Numbered from the stretch's first letter, positions 30,793 to 41,298 are shown. The stretch: 64,000 nt of DNA from Sedimenticola thiotaurini (GCA_007713595.1 VMRY01000034.1:29963-93962); one strand, 5' to 3'. A program made the numbers and translations. The notes: generated by a model from the letters alone, not told the origin.

Positions 30793-31332
30793 CTAGGGAA
30801 AGAAAGAGTTCATCATACCCATGGGGCGGGCGATCTGCCGTACATTCTGTCGTATCAGCGAGACATTACCGGTCATATGGCCGGTTCGTTGTTCTATATT
30901 GAAAAGGCTGAATGTCATTAGTCCCATGTCCTGATTGATTACGTCGACATTCACGGCCATATCTGACATGGCATTACCAATTCTGGGTAACGATTGCGAC
31001 ATCTCCGCCGTGTGGATACTGATGTTGTCCATATATTGAATACTGTTATCAATTGACTGAACATGTTCTGCAATAGTCGACATGTTGCCGGTCACTTCAC
31101 TTAGGTTGTGATGCATGGAGTCCATGTTCTGGACGATGCCATCCAGGTCTTTATAAAGTACACGGACGTAGTAGACATTAAAGACGGCCAGTATGACTAA
31201 CAGAAGTGAGATGATAATGATCACCAGGTTGGTGATCCAGAAGTGGCGGGCCCGTTCATCAAGGTGCAGTTGAGTCTCCCGTCCTATGCGGGCAACTGTC
31301 TCGATCAGTACGCGTCTTGGATCATCAGCCAC
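30793..31332 (-). CDS. Single-TM coiled-coil protein of unknown function, C-terminal ARPMGMMNSFFP
   Basis: TM segment FWITNLVIIIISLLLVILAVFNVYY, then a heptad-rich region; tandem with 31348..31929. Confidence 0.7.
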   Translation of the reverse strand: MADDPRRVLIETVARIGRETQLHLDERARHFWITNLVIIIISLLLVILAVFNVYYVRVLYKDLDGIVQNMDSMHHNLSEVTGNMSTIAEHVQSIDNSIQYMDNISIHTAEMSQSLPRIGNAMSDMAVNVDVINQDMGLMTFSLFNIEQRTGHMTGNVSLIRQNVRQIARPMGMMNSFFP

Positions 31333-31347
31333 GTTTATGCTCCAGCA

Positions 31348-31929
31348 TCAGGGAAAGGGAACCATTTTGTTAAAGGAGCGAGCCGGTTGCCCCATTCGAT
31401 GCATCTCCAGACCCATGCCACTGACTTCGTTGTCCATGTGATTCATGATGGTGGAGATATTGTCTACATTACCGCGTACAGTATTCATATGCCCACTGAT
31501 CTGATTAACCGAAGTGCGCATGGTTTCCAAATCCGTGGCGATGTCATTCATCTCCTTCGTCATAACATCCGTGTGCTGGTCGAGTCCTTGCAGCAGCGCG
31601 ACACGGTGCTCCATGGAGGCAACAGCCGCATCGATTTGGGACATGCGTTCAGATACAGTGCTGAAGTCCCGGTTCATCTTGGTGACAACATCAGAGATGC
31701 GGTTGATCTGGGAAGAGAGGGTGAGAAGCAGTATGAGTATTGAGGCGGCGATCAGCCCAAGAATAACCAAGCCCGTGCCGATTCCGTAATTGAGTCGGTT
31801 AGCCAGTTTGTTCTTGATATTGATCTGGCTGAGCATGATGCCTTCAAAGGAACTAACGGCCCGCATGAACTGCTGTTGCAGAACGGTATCGTCAGTGCTG
31901 GAAGGGGCATTGTTATTCTCTTCGGCCAT
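31348..31929 (-). CDS. Single-TM coiled-coil protein of unknown function, C-terminal QPARSFNKMVPFP
   Basis: Start MAEENNNAPSS; TM segment IGTGLVILGLIAASILILLLTL, then a coiled-coil-like region. Confidence 0.7.
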   Translation of the reverse strand: MAEENNNAPSSTDDTVLQQQFMRAVSSFEGIMLSQINIKNKLANRLNYGIGTGLVILGLIAASILILLLTLSSQINRISDVVTKMNRDFSTVSERMSQIDAAVASMEHRVALLQGLDQHTDVMTKEMNDIATDLETMRTSVNQISGHMNTVRGNVDNISTIMNHMDNEVSGMGLEMHRMGQPARSFNKMVPFP

Positions 31930-32044
31930 ATACTTCTTGTCCGTCTGATATAGCTCAGAGAATACCCAAATCACAAGGGGTTTACCAGAGAATCCTTATG
32001 TAGATTGGTGGACTGGAATCAGATAAGTTAAATGACGCAGTGCA

Positions 32045-33883
32045 TCATGAAGGAGAAGCTGTTTCTGCCTCATGCAGGGCAATGGCATTCATGAACTCGT
32101 CACCATAGCGTTCCAGTTTGGCCTGACCGACACCACTGATGGCAAGAAATTCATCCACCTCGGTTGGTTTGTCCCGTGCCATCAGCAGCAGTGAGTTATC
32201 TCCAAACACTACGTAAGGTGGCACGTTAGCCTCATCTGCCAGTGACTTGCGTAGGGTGCGCAGGCGCTCAAACAGGGCCTCATCGTAGGGTCCAATCTCG
32301 GCTGCGCCCTTGGGGGCCTTAGCTTTGCGCTGCGCCTTTTCCTTGATGCGGGGCAGGGCGAGTTGCAGGGGCTTTTCGCCACGCAGGACCGGTCGCGATT
32401 CGGGCGTCAGGCGTAGCACGGAGTAGTGCTCGATATCCTGTAGCAGGTAGCCGTGATGGATCAGTTGACGAATCAGGCTGGACCACTCGATCTCTGTTTT
32501 ATCGTTGCCAATGCCATAGGTACTGAGTTGGTTGTGACCCAGCCGACGTATACGCTCATTATCGGCGCCACGAAGGACATCGATAACGTGTTTAATACCA
32601 AACGCCTGTCCTACCCGATAGACACAGGAGAGTGCCTTGCGGGCATCTTCGGTGGCATCGAATGTCTCTGGCGGGTCAAGACAGAGGTCGCAGTTGCCGC
32701 AGCCGCCATCAATCTGTTCACCAAAGTAGTTCAGCAACACCTGGCGGCGACAGGTCACACTCTCGGCCAGTGCAATCATGGTATTGAGTTTATGGATTTC
32801 GATGCGTACCCGATCCGGGTTGTCACCGCTCTCAACCAGTTGGCGCACCAGCACGATATCCTGGGTACCAAACAGCAAGAGTGCTTCCGCAGGCAGGCCG
32901 TCGCGGCCGGCACGCCCGGTCTCCTGATAATAGCTCTCGATATTTTTTGGTAGATCATAGTGCACCACAAAGCGCACATTGGGTTTGTCTATGCCCATGC
33001 CAAAGGCCACAGTGGCCACCACAATATCGATCTCATCTCGCAGGAACTGCTCCTGAACCCAGTTGCGCTGTTCCGAAGAGAGTCCAGCATGATAGGCCGC
33101 CGCACGAATGCCTTTCTCGTAGAGTTGCGCGGTGAGTCGTTCTACCCGTTTTCTACTCAACGCATAAATAATACCAGCATCATTCTTGTGGCTATCCAGA
33201 AACTGGCGCAATTGATTAAACGGATTGTGCTTTTCCAGCACCGCATAACGGATATTTGGCCGATCAAATCCGGTGATGTGACAGGCGGCCTTCTCCAATC
33301 CCAGTACCCGCCGGATATCCTTGCGGGTCTGCGGATCTGCGGTGGCCGTCAGGGCGATACGGGGGATAGTTGGGAACAGTTCTGCCAGTCGTCCGAGTTG
33401 GGCGTACTCGGGCCTGAAGTCATGACCCCACTGTGAGACACAGTGCGCCTCATCAATGGCGATCAGTGCGATCTCTATCTGTTGCAGACGCTCAATAAAA
33501 TCTGGCCGCATGAGTCGTTCGGGGGCCACATAGAGCAGATCCAGTTCACCGTTATGTAGCTGGGACAATATTCGTCGGGCACTCTCGGCATCCAGCGATG
33601 AGTTATAAAAGGCGGCTGATACGCCGTTGGCCTTGAGGGCGTCCACCTGATCCTTCATCAGGGAGATGAGAGGTGATATCACGATGCCCAAACCTTGACG
33701 TAGCAGGGTGGGGAGTTGGTAACAGAGCGATTTACCTCCTCCTGTCGGCATCAGCACAAATGCTGAGTCACCCGCGATGACCTGTTCAATGATTTCACGC
33801 TGATGCGGGCGGAATTCGCCATACCCGAAAACCTTGCTGAGTGTCTGGCTGAGTTGGTCAGTTGTCTGGGGGGCGACATTCAT
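32045..33883 (-). CDS. recQ: ATP-dependent DNA helicase RecQ
   Basis: MPTGGGKSLCYQLP, DEAHCVSQWGHDFRPEY, zinc-binding Cys, C-terminal HRDC-like region. Confidence 0.96.
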   Translation of the reverse strand: MNVAPQTTDQLSQTLSKVFGYGEFRPHQREIIEQVIAGDSAFVLMPTGGGKSLCYQLPTLLRQGLGIVISPLISLMKDQVDALKANGVSAAFYNSSLDAESARRILSQLHNGELDLLYVAPERLMRPDFIERLQQIEIALIAIDEAHCVSQWGHDFRPEYAQLGRLAELFPTIPRIALTATADPQTRKDIRRVLGLEKAACHITGFDRPNIRYAVLEKHNPFNQLRQFLDSHKNDAGIIYALSRKRVERLTAQLYEKGIRAAAYHAGLSSEQRNWVQEQFLRDEIDIVVATVAFGMGIDKPNVRFVVHYDLPKNIESYYQETGRAGRDGLPAEALLLFGTQDIVLVRQLVESGDNPDRVRIEIHKLNTMIALAESVTCRRQVLLNYFGEQIDGGCGNCDLCLDPPETFDATEDARKALSCVYRVGQAFGIKHVIDVLRGADNERIRRLGHNQLSTYGIGNDKTEIEWSSLIRQLIHHGYLLQDIEHYSVLRLTPESRPVLRGEKPLQLALPRIKEKAQRKAKAPKGAAEIGPYDEALFERLRTLRKSLADEANVPPYVVFGDNSLLLMARDKPTEVDEFLAISGVGQAKLERYGDEFMNAIALHEAETASPS

Positions 33884-34100
33884 GGGCGCATTCTAAAGGG
33901 TACTGGCAGAGGATGATAGCCGGTCTGCGGAAAGCGCTCCTGAGCCTTGTTCTGACTAGATGGCAGAGAGTCAGTTGAGGCGTATTGCTGTATGAGTACT
34001 GTGTTTCCCGTGTACCCACTAAACTTAGCCAGAAAACAACACACGTAAGCATTTATATTCAATCAGTTACCTTTGCTGTTATGGCGCAATTCATTTGATC

Positions 34101-34282
34101 GGGGCTCGCGCGCCCCTGTGGCGTGTCACTTTTGTTTCGGCAAAAGTGACCAAAACCATCGCTCCGTCATACCACCCTGCGGGTGCCCTGCGCTACTCAT
34201 AAACCAGGGTCGTCGCAAAACTCGCTTGCGCTCAAACAGTTGCGACTCTGATCCCTGGTTTATTCCGTTGCTCGGTGGTATG
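34101..34282. repeat. Nested inverted-repeat intergenic element
   Basis: GTCACTTTTG/CAAAAGTGAC (34125-34134/34141-34150); CATACCACC/GGTGGTATG (34168-34176/34274-34282); ATAAACCAGGG/CCCTGGTTTAT (34199-34209/34253-34263); TCGCAA/TTGCGA (34213-34218/34240-34245). Confidence 0.7.
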
Positions 34283-34379
34283 AAAGTCGCAGCTTGTGCT
34301 GTACCTGAACATTCGAGTATCTCATCTTGCGTCTGTGATGCTATGGCTGAATTGTGTGGATAATAAGGTAGCGTTTTGT

Positions 34380-37300
34380 TTAGGCCTTACCCTCATCCTC
34401 ATCACCCCGAAGATTGATCTTTGGATCAACAGATCGCAGATGTAAGTCCCGCTGTGGGAAGGGTATCTCGATGCCAGCTGCCGCCAACGCCTTGTTTAGT
34501 GCCATGTGCAGATCATGAATCAACGGCATCCTTTTCAGATGGTCACTGACAAAGACGCGGATATCGAAGTTGAGGGAGCTGTCCCCAAAGCCGGTGAAGA
34601 ACACCGTGGGACGGGGTTCCACCAGAACATCAGAGTGGCTCTTGACCACCTCCATCATGACCTTGTGTGCTTTTTCTGTATCGGAACCATAGGCCACGCC
34701 TACCTTGATCACCACACGGGTAACGGGATCAGTGAGAGTCCAGTTGACCAGTGGATCGGTAATGAAATTTTTGTTGGGCACTACCAGTTCCTTGTTATCC
34801 CAGTCGGTAATGGTGGTGGCACGAATACGAATACGGGAGACGGTTCCGCTGATATCGCCAATGGTGACGGTATCACCGATGCGTATCGGGCGCTCAAACA
34901 GGATCAGGATGCCGGAGAAGAAGTTGGCAAATATCTCTTTCAGTCCAAAGCCCAGACCGACACCCATAGCAGCCACCAGCCACTGCACATCATCCCACTT
35001 CAGGCCAATCAGACTTAGTACCAGCAATGTACCACCAGCATAGATGGTATATCGACTGATGGTTGAGACGGCATAGCGATTACCTATTGCCAGGTTCATG
35101 GGTTGCAGCAGGGCGATCTCCAGGAAGCCAGGTAGATTGCTGCCGGCAATAAGGGTGATAGCCAATACGGCCAATGCAAGCAGGCCGTCACCAATGGATA
35201 TGGCGGATACTACGCCTGTACTACTCTTAAATTGCCAGAGGGCAATCTCGTTCAGCCAGGTCAGGGCGGGAGTGAGTTGATCCCAGATCAGATAGAGCAG
35301 TGTAGCGAACAGCAGTCCCGTCCCAACCCGCAGCATGCGCCGTGTCTGTTCATTAATGGTTGTGAGGTTTACCTCTTCAAACTCGGAGAGTTCCGGCATA
35401 CCTTCTCCGGCAGCGTCGGCGACCTCTTTGGAAACTCTGGCATCTATTGCTGCCTGGCGTTTTGCCTTTGCCCTGGCCAGGGCCAAGCGTCGTTCTGCAA
35501 CCAGTAGCCAGCGAACCAGCAGGTTATAGACCAGATAGGCCAATATGCCGGCAAACAGTGATACAAACAGCATCCGCTCCAGATTGAGGGCACTGTAGTA
35601 GTAACCCTCTATGGCGAGCAGTGCCAGACCCAGGCAGAGCAGAAGCGCAATGGGGTACCAGATACCTTTGGGTCGACGGCTGCTGTTTGGATTGAGCGTA
35701 GTTAAAAATCCTGTCCAGGGATTAAGTGCCCGATGAAAGAAGAGCCCAGTAACGAACAGGCCGAGTATGAATGCCAATCGACCGATAGCATGGGTATAGG
35801 CCTCGTTTTCAACCCATTCGAAAACCCCGACGGTAAAGGCCAGAGGCACCAACGCCACCACCAGCCAGTGCAGATCTCTTCTAAAGGCCTTACCAGTTTC
35901 AGGGTTCCAGCGGAAGTGCACCTCGGCGAGACCATTTTTAATAAATAGATAACGCAGTATCTGTATCACCAGGAAAAAGACGGCCAGTCGACGCAGACCG
36001 ATGGAGAGTGCGGTGATAAAAGGCTGTTCTGAACCCTTGGTCAGCCACCAGCCGCATGCTGACATCAGCAAGGGCCAGGGCAGGGCGAGCATAATGGTTA
36101 TACTGAAGGCCTTGATGGTGTGTCGAAAACTGTCATTACTGACATTGCCGACCATAGGGGCAATCTGTTCCAGTGTGCGGGACATTTTTGGCCGCCCATA
36201 GAGTAACAGTGCAAGAATTGCGAATAGGGCGATGATCCGGTAAGGGTAGCGTTCAAATCCAGTCCAGATGGCTTCGAAGCTCAATGCCCAGTTTTGCGGG
36301 GAGAAAAACCACCCAAGTGCACGAATCGCGTCGGTAAAAGTATGGCTATTGATTCTAGTGGTAGAGGGAATCCATAGCAGATGCCTATCGAGCAGCGCAC
36401 CGTACTGTTCTACCCCATCATAAAGCTGCAGTAACTCAGCACTCAGATCGGCCAGTGCCTTCTCCTGTCGGTTATAGGCCGCTTTGACTTTGTCCAGTAA
36501 CAGTAATCTATTCTCTAACAGTGGTTGCAGCTCATCTTGAAGCGTCTTCCATTCGGTATCTGACATCTGATCAGGTCGGTAACTGTTTAATAATCCATGG
36601 CTGAGTTCGCTTTGAAGCTGCAGGCGTTGGTCTTCGATCTGAAATGACTCCAGCCGGGAAGTAGTAATGCGTGAGCGTAACTGCTGAACACGACTATTTA
36701 TTTGAGCCAACTTTGGTAGTGAGGTACGCTGTTTTTGCAACAACCGGCCTGGTTGTTCATCCAGGCTGCCAATCAGGATCTGTTGTTGTAGTCGTTCCTG
36801 ATTTTGACGGATAGCCTCTTTCTGACGGGCGCTTTTTTCAGACTCAAGAATCGCCGTCTCGGTCTGGGTTGTCAGCTGCGTTAATCTGAGACTTATTTCG
36901 GCGTTTTTATCGGCATTTTGCAAGACCAGGGGGTGTTTCCCAACCGCTTTTTGCTGTGCCTGCTGAGCATCCAATTGTGTCAGCTCTGCATCCTGGGTCT
37001 GTAGAGCGGTGATACGTTCCTGCATCTGTTGAATCAGTGTGTCCTGCTGCTGTAGTGTGGCCTGGGCGATTGCAATCTGCAGGGTCAACTGATCCATACG
37101 GTGGGCGTGACTGAGTCGTTCCATCTCCAGTCGGTTAACACGCTCTTTTAGTTGAACGCGCTTGGCAAGTAGTAGATCTCTTTGCTGGGCAGGCATTCCA
37201 GTCGCTGTGTCTGCAACCAGACGGTTTTCGACCTCAATCAGCTCCTTCTTGGCATCGGCCAGCTCTACACCCGATTGCTCCGGGCGTATGCGCTCGGTAA

Positions 37301-37844
37301 TTCGTCTGTTCTCCAGCTCTTGTAGCTGTGCCTGATTCAGTTGGCGTTCTGACTGGGTCTGGTTTTGTCGGCGGACTAATTCATCAACTGTCAGCGTGGC
37401 AGGAATATGATTGTTAGCACCTTCTTTACTAATCTTGGCCAGGGCCTGGCTCAGCTGATTGAGTTGTGATTCGGCATTGTCAACTGTCTGTTTGAAGAGG
37501 TGCGCCCGTTCCCGCTCTTTTTCAGCGCTCTGTAACTGGACAAGCACTTGACGATAGGCATCAAGCTCTGCTGTGTCACTACCTTTTTGGTCGGCCACAC
37601 TTTCCAGCTGACTGATTTTTTTATTAACGGCCTCTATGCTGGGAGCAGCACTGCTGGTATTTACGGTAGTGGATCGCATTTCAGCTGCCGAAGCAGTTGC
37701 AGTCCATACCGATATAAGCAGGAGTACAAGTATGATAGGGCGGCTCAGAAGCGCATGTAGGTACTGCTTATACACTGTTTTTCCCCGGATCCGCCGACTT
37801 GTCCTACCAGATAGAACAGAGGCAGATCCAAAATTATGATTCAT
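34380..37844 (-). CDS. MscK/KefA-type mechanosensitive channel with long periplasmic coiled-coil domain
   Basis: MscS core (VAAMGVGLGFGLKEIFANFFSGILILFERPIRIGDTVTIGDISGTVSRIRIRATTI); long Gln/Glu-rich N-terminal region. Confidence 0.9.
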   Translation of the reverse strand: MNHNFGSASVLSGRTSRRIRGKTVYKQYLHALLSRPIILVLLLISVWTATASAAEMRSTTVNTSSAAPSIEAVNKKISQLESVADQKGSDTAELDAYRQVLVQLQSAEKERERAHLFKQTVDNAESQLNQLSQALAKISKEGANNHIPATLTVDELVRRQNQTQSERQLNQAQLQELENRRITERIRPEQSGVELADAKKELIEVENRLVADTATGMPAQQRDLLLAKRVQLKERVNRLEMERLSHAHRMDQLTLQIAIAQATLQQQDTLIQQMQERITALQTQDAELTQLDAQQAQQKAVGKHPLVLQNADKNAEISLRLTQLTTQTETAILESEKSARQKEAIRQNQERLQQQILIGSLDEQPGRLLQKQRTSLPKLAQINSRVQQLRSRITTSRLESFQIEDQRLQLQSELSHGLLNSYRPDQMSDTEWKTLQDELQPLLENRLLLLDKVKAAYNRQEKALADLSAELLQLYDGVEQYGALLDRHLLWIPSTTRINSHTFTDAIRALGWFFSPQNWALSFEAIWTGFERYPYRIIALFAILALLLYGRPKMSRTLEQIAPMVGNVSNDSFRHTIKAFSITIMLALPWPLLMSACGWWLTKGSEQPFITALSIGLRRLAVFFLVIQILRYLFIKNGLAEVHFRWNPETGKAFRRDLHWLVVALVPLAFTVGVFEWVENEAYTHAIGRLAFILGLFVTGLFFHRALNPWTGFLTTLNPNSSRRPKGIWYPIALLLCLGLALLAIEGYYYSALNLERMLFVSLFAGILAYLVYNLLVRWLLVAERRLALARAKAKRQAAIDARVSKEVADAAGEGMPELSEFEEVNLTTINEQTRRMLRVGTGLLFATLLYLIWDQLTPALTWLNEIALWQFKSSTGVVSAISIGDGLLALAVLAITLIAGSNLPGFLEIALLQPMNLAIGNRYAVSTISRYTIYAGGTLLVLSLIGLKWDDVQWLVAAMGVGLGFGLKEIFANFFSGILILFERPIRIGDTVTIGDISGTVSRIRIRATTITDWDNKELVVPNKNFITDPLVNWTLTDPVTRVVIKVGVAYGSDTEKAHKVMMEVVKSHSDVLVEPRPTVFFTGFGDSSLNFDIRVFVSDHLKRMPLIHDLHMALNKALAAAGIEIPFPQRDLHLRSVDPKINLRGDEDEGKA

Positions 37845-38093
37845 AGTCAAATAGTGAGAGGGCGAGCTGTTTTTTTCAAGCCATGACGTATTTTTAAAGC
37901 AGGCTTCCTCCTCCATGGACATTAAGGTGACTGTAATGTTCACATCATTGGGATGCCAAAGCATCTGCGATGAGAACTCAAGCCTCTATATAGGGTGAAC
38001 CTTTAGCTGTTTAAAGCAAGAACCGGGTGGTAATCACACAGGATTTACTTAAAACTAGCGCATCAAGCATAGCAACTGCTTTCAGGTGTTGGA

Positions 38094-38978
38094 ATGAGTG
38101 CTGCCAGTCTAAGTCGTTTACTTCTACTCTCTGCCATCTGGGGCGGTTCATTTCTGTTTATGCGTATCGGGGCTCCTGTACTGGGGCCAGTGATGCTTAT
38201 TATCTTTCGCGTTGGGCTCGCTGCACTGTTCCTGTTGGGTGTGGCTCTGATCCTGAAAAAGCGTATGTCACTGAAGGTTCATTGGAAACACTACCTGGTG
38301 TTAGGCCTGATCAATTCGGCACTGCCCTTTTTGTTGTTTGCCTATGCGGCGCAGACACTCTCAGCGTCACTGCTCTCTATTTTGAATGCGACTGCGCCGA
38401 TTTGGGGGGCGATCATTGGCGCGCTCTGGACCAGAACCCTGTTATCGGGGAAGGCGGTTATGGGACTGCTCAGTGGCGTGGTTGGGGTGATGTTACTGGT
38501 GGGCTTTGATAGTCTGGTTCTGCTGCCGGGCGCAGGCATCGCTATCGTAGCGGCGCTGGGTGCCTCGTTCTGTTACGGCATCACCAGTGTGTATGCCCGG
38601 TCCATTCCATCGATAGGCCCCTTTGCCAACGCTCATGGCAGCATGTGGGCGGCAACAGTGATCATCCTGCCGTTGGTGCCGTTCTTTCCCGTCAATCAAG
38701 CGCCCACCAGTGGTGCTGTGTTGTCTGTCGTTGCACTGGGTGTGCTCTGTAGCGGCATCGCCTATCTGCTCTATTTTCGTCTGATTGCCGATATTGGTTC
38801 GACCTCTGCACTCACTGTCACCTTTCTGGTTCCACTGTTTGGTGTGCTGTTCGGTACGCTTTTTCTGGATGAAATTATCGGCTGGTATACCTGGATCGGA
38901 GCGCTGTTGGTTATTGTCGGTACGGCTCTGGTCACCAGTTTTTCTCCTCGGTTGCTGTTTCGGAAAAAGATGCCATAG
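38094..38978 (+). CDS. EamA/DMT-family transporter
   Basis: Polytopic protein; LLSAIWGGSFLFMRIGAPVLGPVML. Confidence 0.88.
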   Translation: MSAASLSRLLLLSAIWGGSFLFMRIGAPVLGPVMLIIFRVGLAALFLLGVALILKKRMSLKVHWKHYLVLGLINSALPFLLFAYAAQTLSASLLSILNATAPIWGAIIGALWTRTLLSGKAVMGLLSGVVGVMLLVGFDSLVLLPGAGIAIVAALGASFCYGITSVYARSIPSIGPFANAHGSMWAATVIILPLVPFFPVNQAPTSGAVLSVVALGVLCSGIAYLLYFRLIADIGSTSALTVTFLVPLFGVLFGTLFLDEIIGWYTWIGALLVIVGTALVTSFSPRLLFRKKMP

Positions 38979-39136
38979 GTGTTTTAGAGTAGTGGTCCGA
39001 TAGGAAGGAAAAAAGCTAAACAATTGACCTGTAGAGTTTCTGGTTATCAAGCGTCTCTTGAAGTCTTACTTAAGGTTGCGAGTGATGCGCTTGAAATTGC
39101 ATTCACCAGTCTCCGTTAAACGGGGGAGGTCATATT

Positions 39137-39162
39137 GAAGCCCCTAGTTTAGCGGGGACTTC
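39137..39162. terminator. Terminator-like hairpin between convergent genes
   Basis: GAAGCCCC-N9-GGGGACTTC hairpin (one mismatch), no strong T run. Confidence 0.35.
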
Positions 39163-39179
39163 TAAAAAGCACCCACCCC

Positions 39180-39968
39180 TCAATCCCCCTCAACCACCTC
39201 TCCATGACTATGGTGATGTTTTGGTGCGTCGGTACTATGTTCATGCCCGGCATCTAGGCCCGCTGCATGTATATGCATATGTGAATGGGTATGCACATGG
39301 GGATGGCTGTGCATCACGCCTTCTACCAGGGTGCCATCCTGGATCATCACGGCACGGGTAGAGAGTCGTTCGACCAGTTTTCTGTCATGGGAGACAAAGA
39401 CCATTGCTTGAGTGAGTGACTCCAGATGTTCCAGTAATCGTTTTTCTGCCTTCTCATCCAATCCATTGGTTGGTTCATCCATTAGCAGCACTTCAGGCTG
39501 CATGGCCAACACGGTGGCCAGCGATATCATGCGCTTTTCCCCACCTGAGAGTTTATGTGTGACACGTTGGAGATAGTTGGACATGCCCAGTGATGCCAGC
39601 GTCTCTTCAGCAATTGTCTTGGCTTCCGCTTCGCTTTTGCGCAGATTAAGCGGGCCAAACATGACATCTTCTAAAACGGTAGGACAGAACAGTTGATCAT
39701 CCGCATCCTGGAACAGCAGGCCTGCCTTGGCGCGTACTTCGCGGAAATCGCTTTCACACTGGCGTGTCTGACCAAAGGCTGAGATGGTTCCTGTTGTAGG
39801 TTTGTGCAGACCCACCATGAGCTGCAAGAGGGTTGATTTTCCTGCGCCATTCTCACCCAGTAGCGCAACCCGCTCACCCGCATGGAGTGTGAAATTTACA
39901 TCAGAGAGCACCGAATGGGCGGGATAGTCGAATCCGATCTGATCCAGCGTAATGAGTGGCCCATTCAT
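39180..39968 (-). CDS. nikO: Nickel/cobalt ECF transporter ATPase NikO/CbiO with His-rich C-terminal tail
   Basis: GENGAGKSTLLQLM; LSGGEKRMISLATVLAM; tail HSHPHVHTHSHMHIHAAGLDAGHEHSTDAPKHHHSHGE. Confidence 0.9.
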   Translation of the reverse strand: MNGPLITLDQIGFDYPAHSVLSDVNFTLHAGERVALLGENGAGKSTLLQLMVGLHKPTTGTISAFGQTRQCESDFREVRAKAGLLFQDADDQLFCPTVLEDVMFGPLNLRKSEAEAKTIAEETLASLGMSNYLQRVTHKLSGGEKRMISLATVLAMQPEVLLMDEPTNGLDEKAEKRLLEHLESLTQAMVFVSHDRKLVERLSTRAVMIQDGTLVEGVMHSHPHVHTHSHMHIHAAGLDAGHEHSTDAPKHHHSHGEVVEGD

Positions 39969-40723
39969 AGCGTCTGATCCAGTAACAGGGCGAACAGGCA
40001 GAGGAGACTCAGCGTCAGCAACACAAGCGTGTCGCGCATTTGCCAGCAGTTGGTTGTTATGAGATAGAGCTTGCCATTAAAACCACGACACTTCATCGCC
40101 GCCAGAATACGTTGCGAGCGCTCCAGGCTGCGCACCAGCAGCATCCCGATCAGCCAGCCAAAGCTGCGCCAGGTGTGGCGGTTACTACTGGCGATAAAGG
40201 CACGGGCGCGCATCGCCATGCGCAGGCGTTGATACTCATCGAACAGTACGCTTATATAGCGCACGGTAAACAGAAAAAGATGAATCAGTTTCTCAGGCAG
40301 TTTCAGTTGCGCCAACGCATGCCCAAGTACGACCGGTTCGAGTGTGCCGATCATGGTCATCAGCATAATGACAATGGCATTGGCCTTGAGCACAATCTGT
40401 ATAGCGCGCTGAATTCCCTCTATGCTGGCACTGAGTGCACCCAGAGTGAACAAGCTTTCACCCGGTATTGAAAAAGGTAGCATGATTAGCAGTACCAGCA
40501 TGAATCCTTCCATGGCCAGCAGGCGTTTCAATAACACGCTTCGGCTAATCCCTGTTACCCAGGCGACTAACAATGCGGCAAAGAGGATCAGAATCAGCAG
40601 GGATATCTGTTGCAGAGCGACTGTAGTCAGGGCAAACAGCAGGGCGGTCATCAAGCGCATGCGTGGATCGAACTGTTCAAGCCAGTCTGATCGTGCATTC
40701 TCCTCTGCCACGGTTAGCTGCAT
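39965..40723 (-). CDS. nikQ: ECF transporter transmembrane protein NikQ/CbiQ
   Basis: CbiQ-like (FDPRMRLMTALLFALTTVAL; RMAMRARAF); operon position. Confidence 0.88.
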   Translation of the reverse strand: MQLTVAEENARSDWLEQFDPRMRLMTALLFALTTVALQQISLLILILFAALLVAWVTGISRSVLLKRLLAMEGFMLVLLIMLPFSIPGESLFTLGALSASIEGIQRAIQIVLKANAIVIMLMTMIGTLEPVVLGHALAQLKLPEKLIHLFLFTVRYISVLFDEYQRLRMAMRARAFIASSNRHTWRSFGWLIGMLLVRSLERSQRILAAMKCRGFNGKLYLITTNCWQMRDTLVLLTLSLLCLFALLLDQTL

Positions 40724-41292
40724 TACTTTTTACCCGGAGTCTGTTTGCTGCGCCACCAGAGCGCGATACCGGCGAGTCCAAATATGAAACCGACACCACC
40801 CAGTATGTCACTCAGACGAGCGCGGTCATCACTGCGTTGCAGTGATTCACGCAGGGGGCCAATCTGTTTGGCCACAGCCTGTTCCACTAGCAGTGCAAGT
40901 TGCTGATCTGTTTTTGTTGATGTCGCTGGTGATGAGGCCGGGTAGGATTGATTTGAGGAGTCTGTGGTGTCAGATGTTGAGTTGAATGTATCCGCTTTAA
41001 TCAACCATTCGGCCTGATGACCCTCACCTGTATTAGCTTGAATCTTGTAATCATCAGGTCGCGATGCAGTGAATAAAAATTCACCTTTGGCATCACTCTT
41101 CAGGTTGCTTTGTTCCTTGTCAGTCAAACTTGTAAGAGTGATCGCCGCCCCTTCGACGCCTGCTCCACCGGCAAAATAGGTGGAACCATGTATGGTATTA
41201 CCTTCAACATAGGCAAACAGTTTAAGCAGGTGAGCGTCTGCCGATGTATGTATCAGCAACAGAGCTAAACAGAGCATACGCTTGTGATACAT
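40723..41292 (-). CDS. nikL: NikL-like accessory subunit of nickel ECF transporter
   Basis: Signal peptide, HLLKLFAYVEGNTIHGSTYFAGGAGVEGAAITL, C-terminal TM; operon context. Confidence 0.75.
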   Translation of the reverse strand: MYHKRMLCLALLLIHTSADAHLLKLFAYVEGNTIHGSTYFAGGAGVEGAAITLTSLTDKEQSNLKSDAKGEFLFTASRPDDYKIQANTGEGHQAEWLIKADTFNSTSDTTDSSNQSYPASSPATSTKTDQQLALLVEQAVAKQIGPLRESLQRSDDRARLSDILGGVGFIFGLAGIALWWRSKQTPGKK

Positions 41293-41298
41293 AAACAG

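Noticed and set aside
30793-31929. Coiled-coil pair as methyl-accepting chemotaxis proteins
   Set aside because: No conserved signalling hairpin (E-A-A-R-A-G-E type) is present in either protein.
34073-34363. 96-aa plus-strand ORF
   Set aside because: It is entirely within the nested inverted-repeat element; its sequence follows from the repeat and is unlikely to be a gene.
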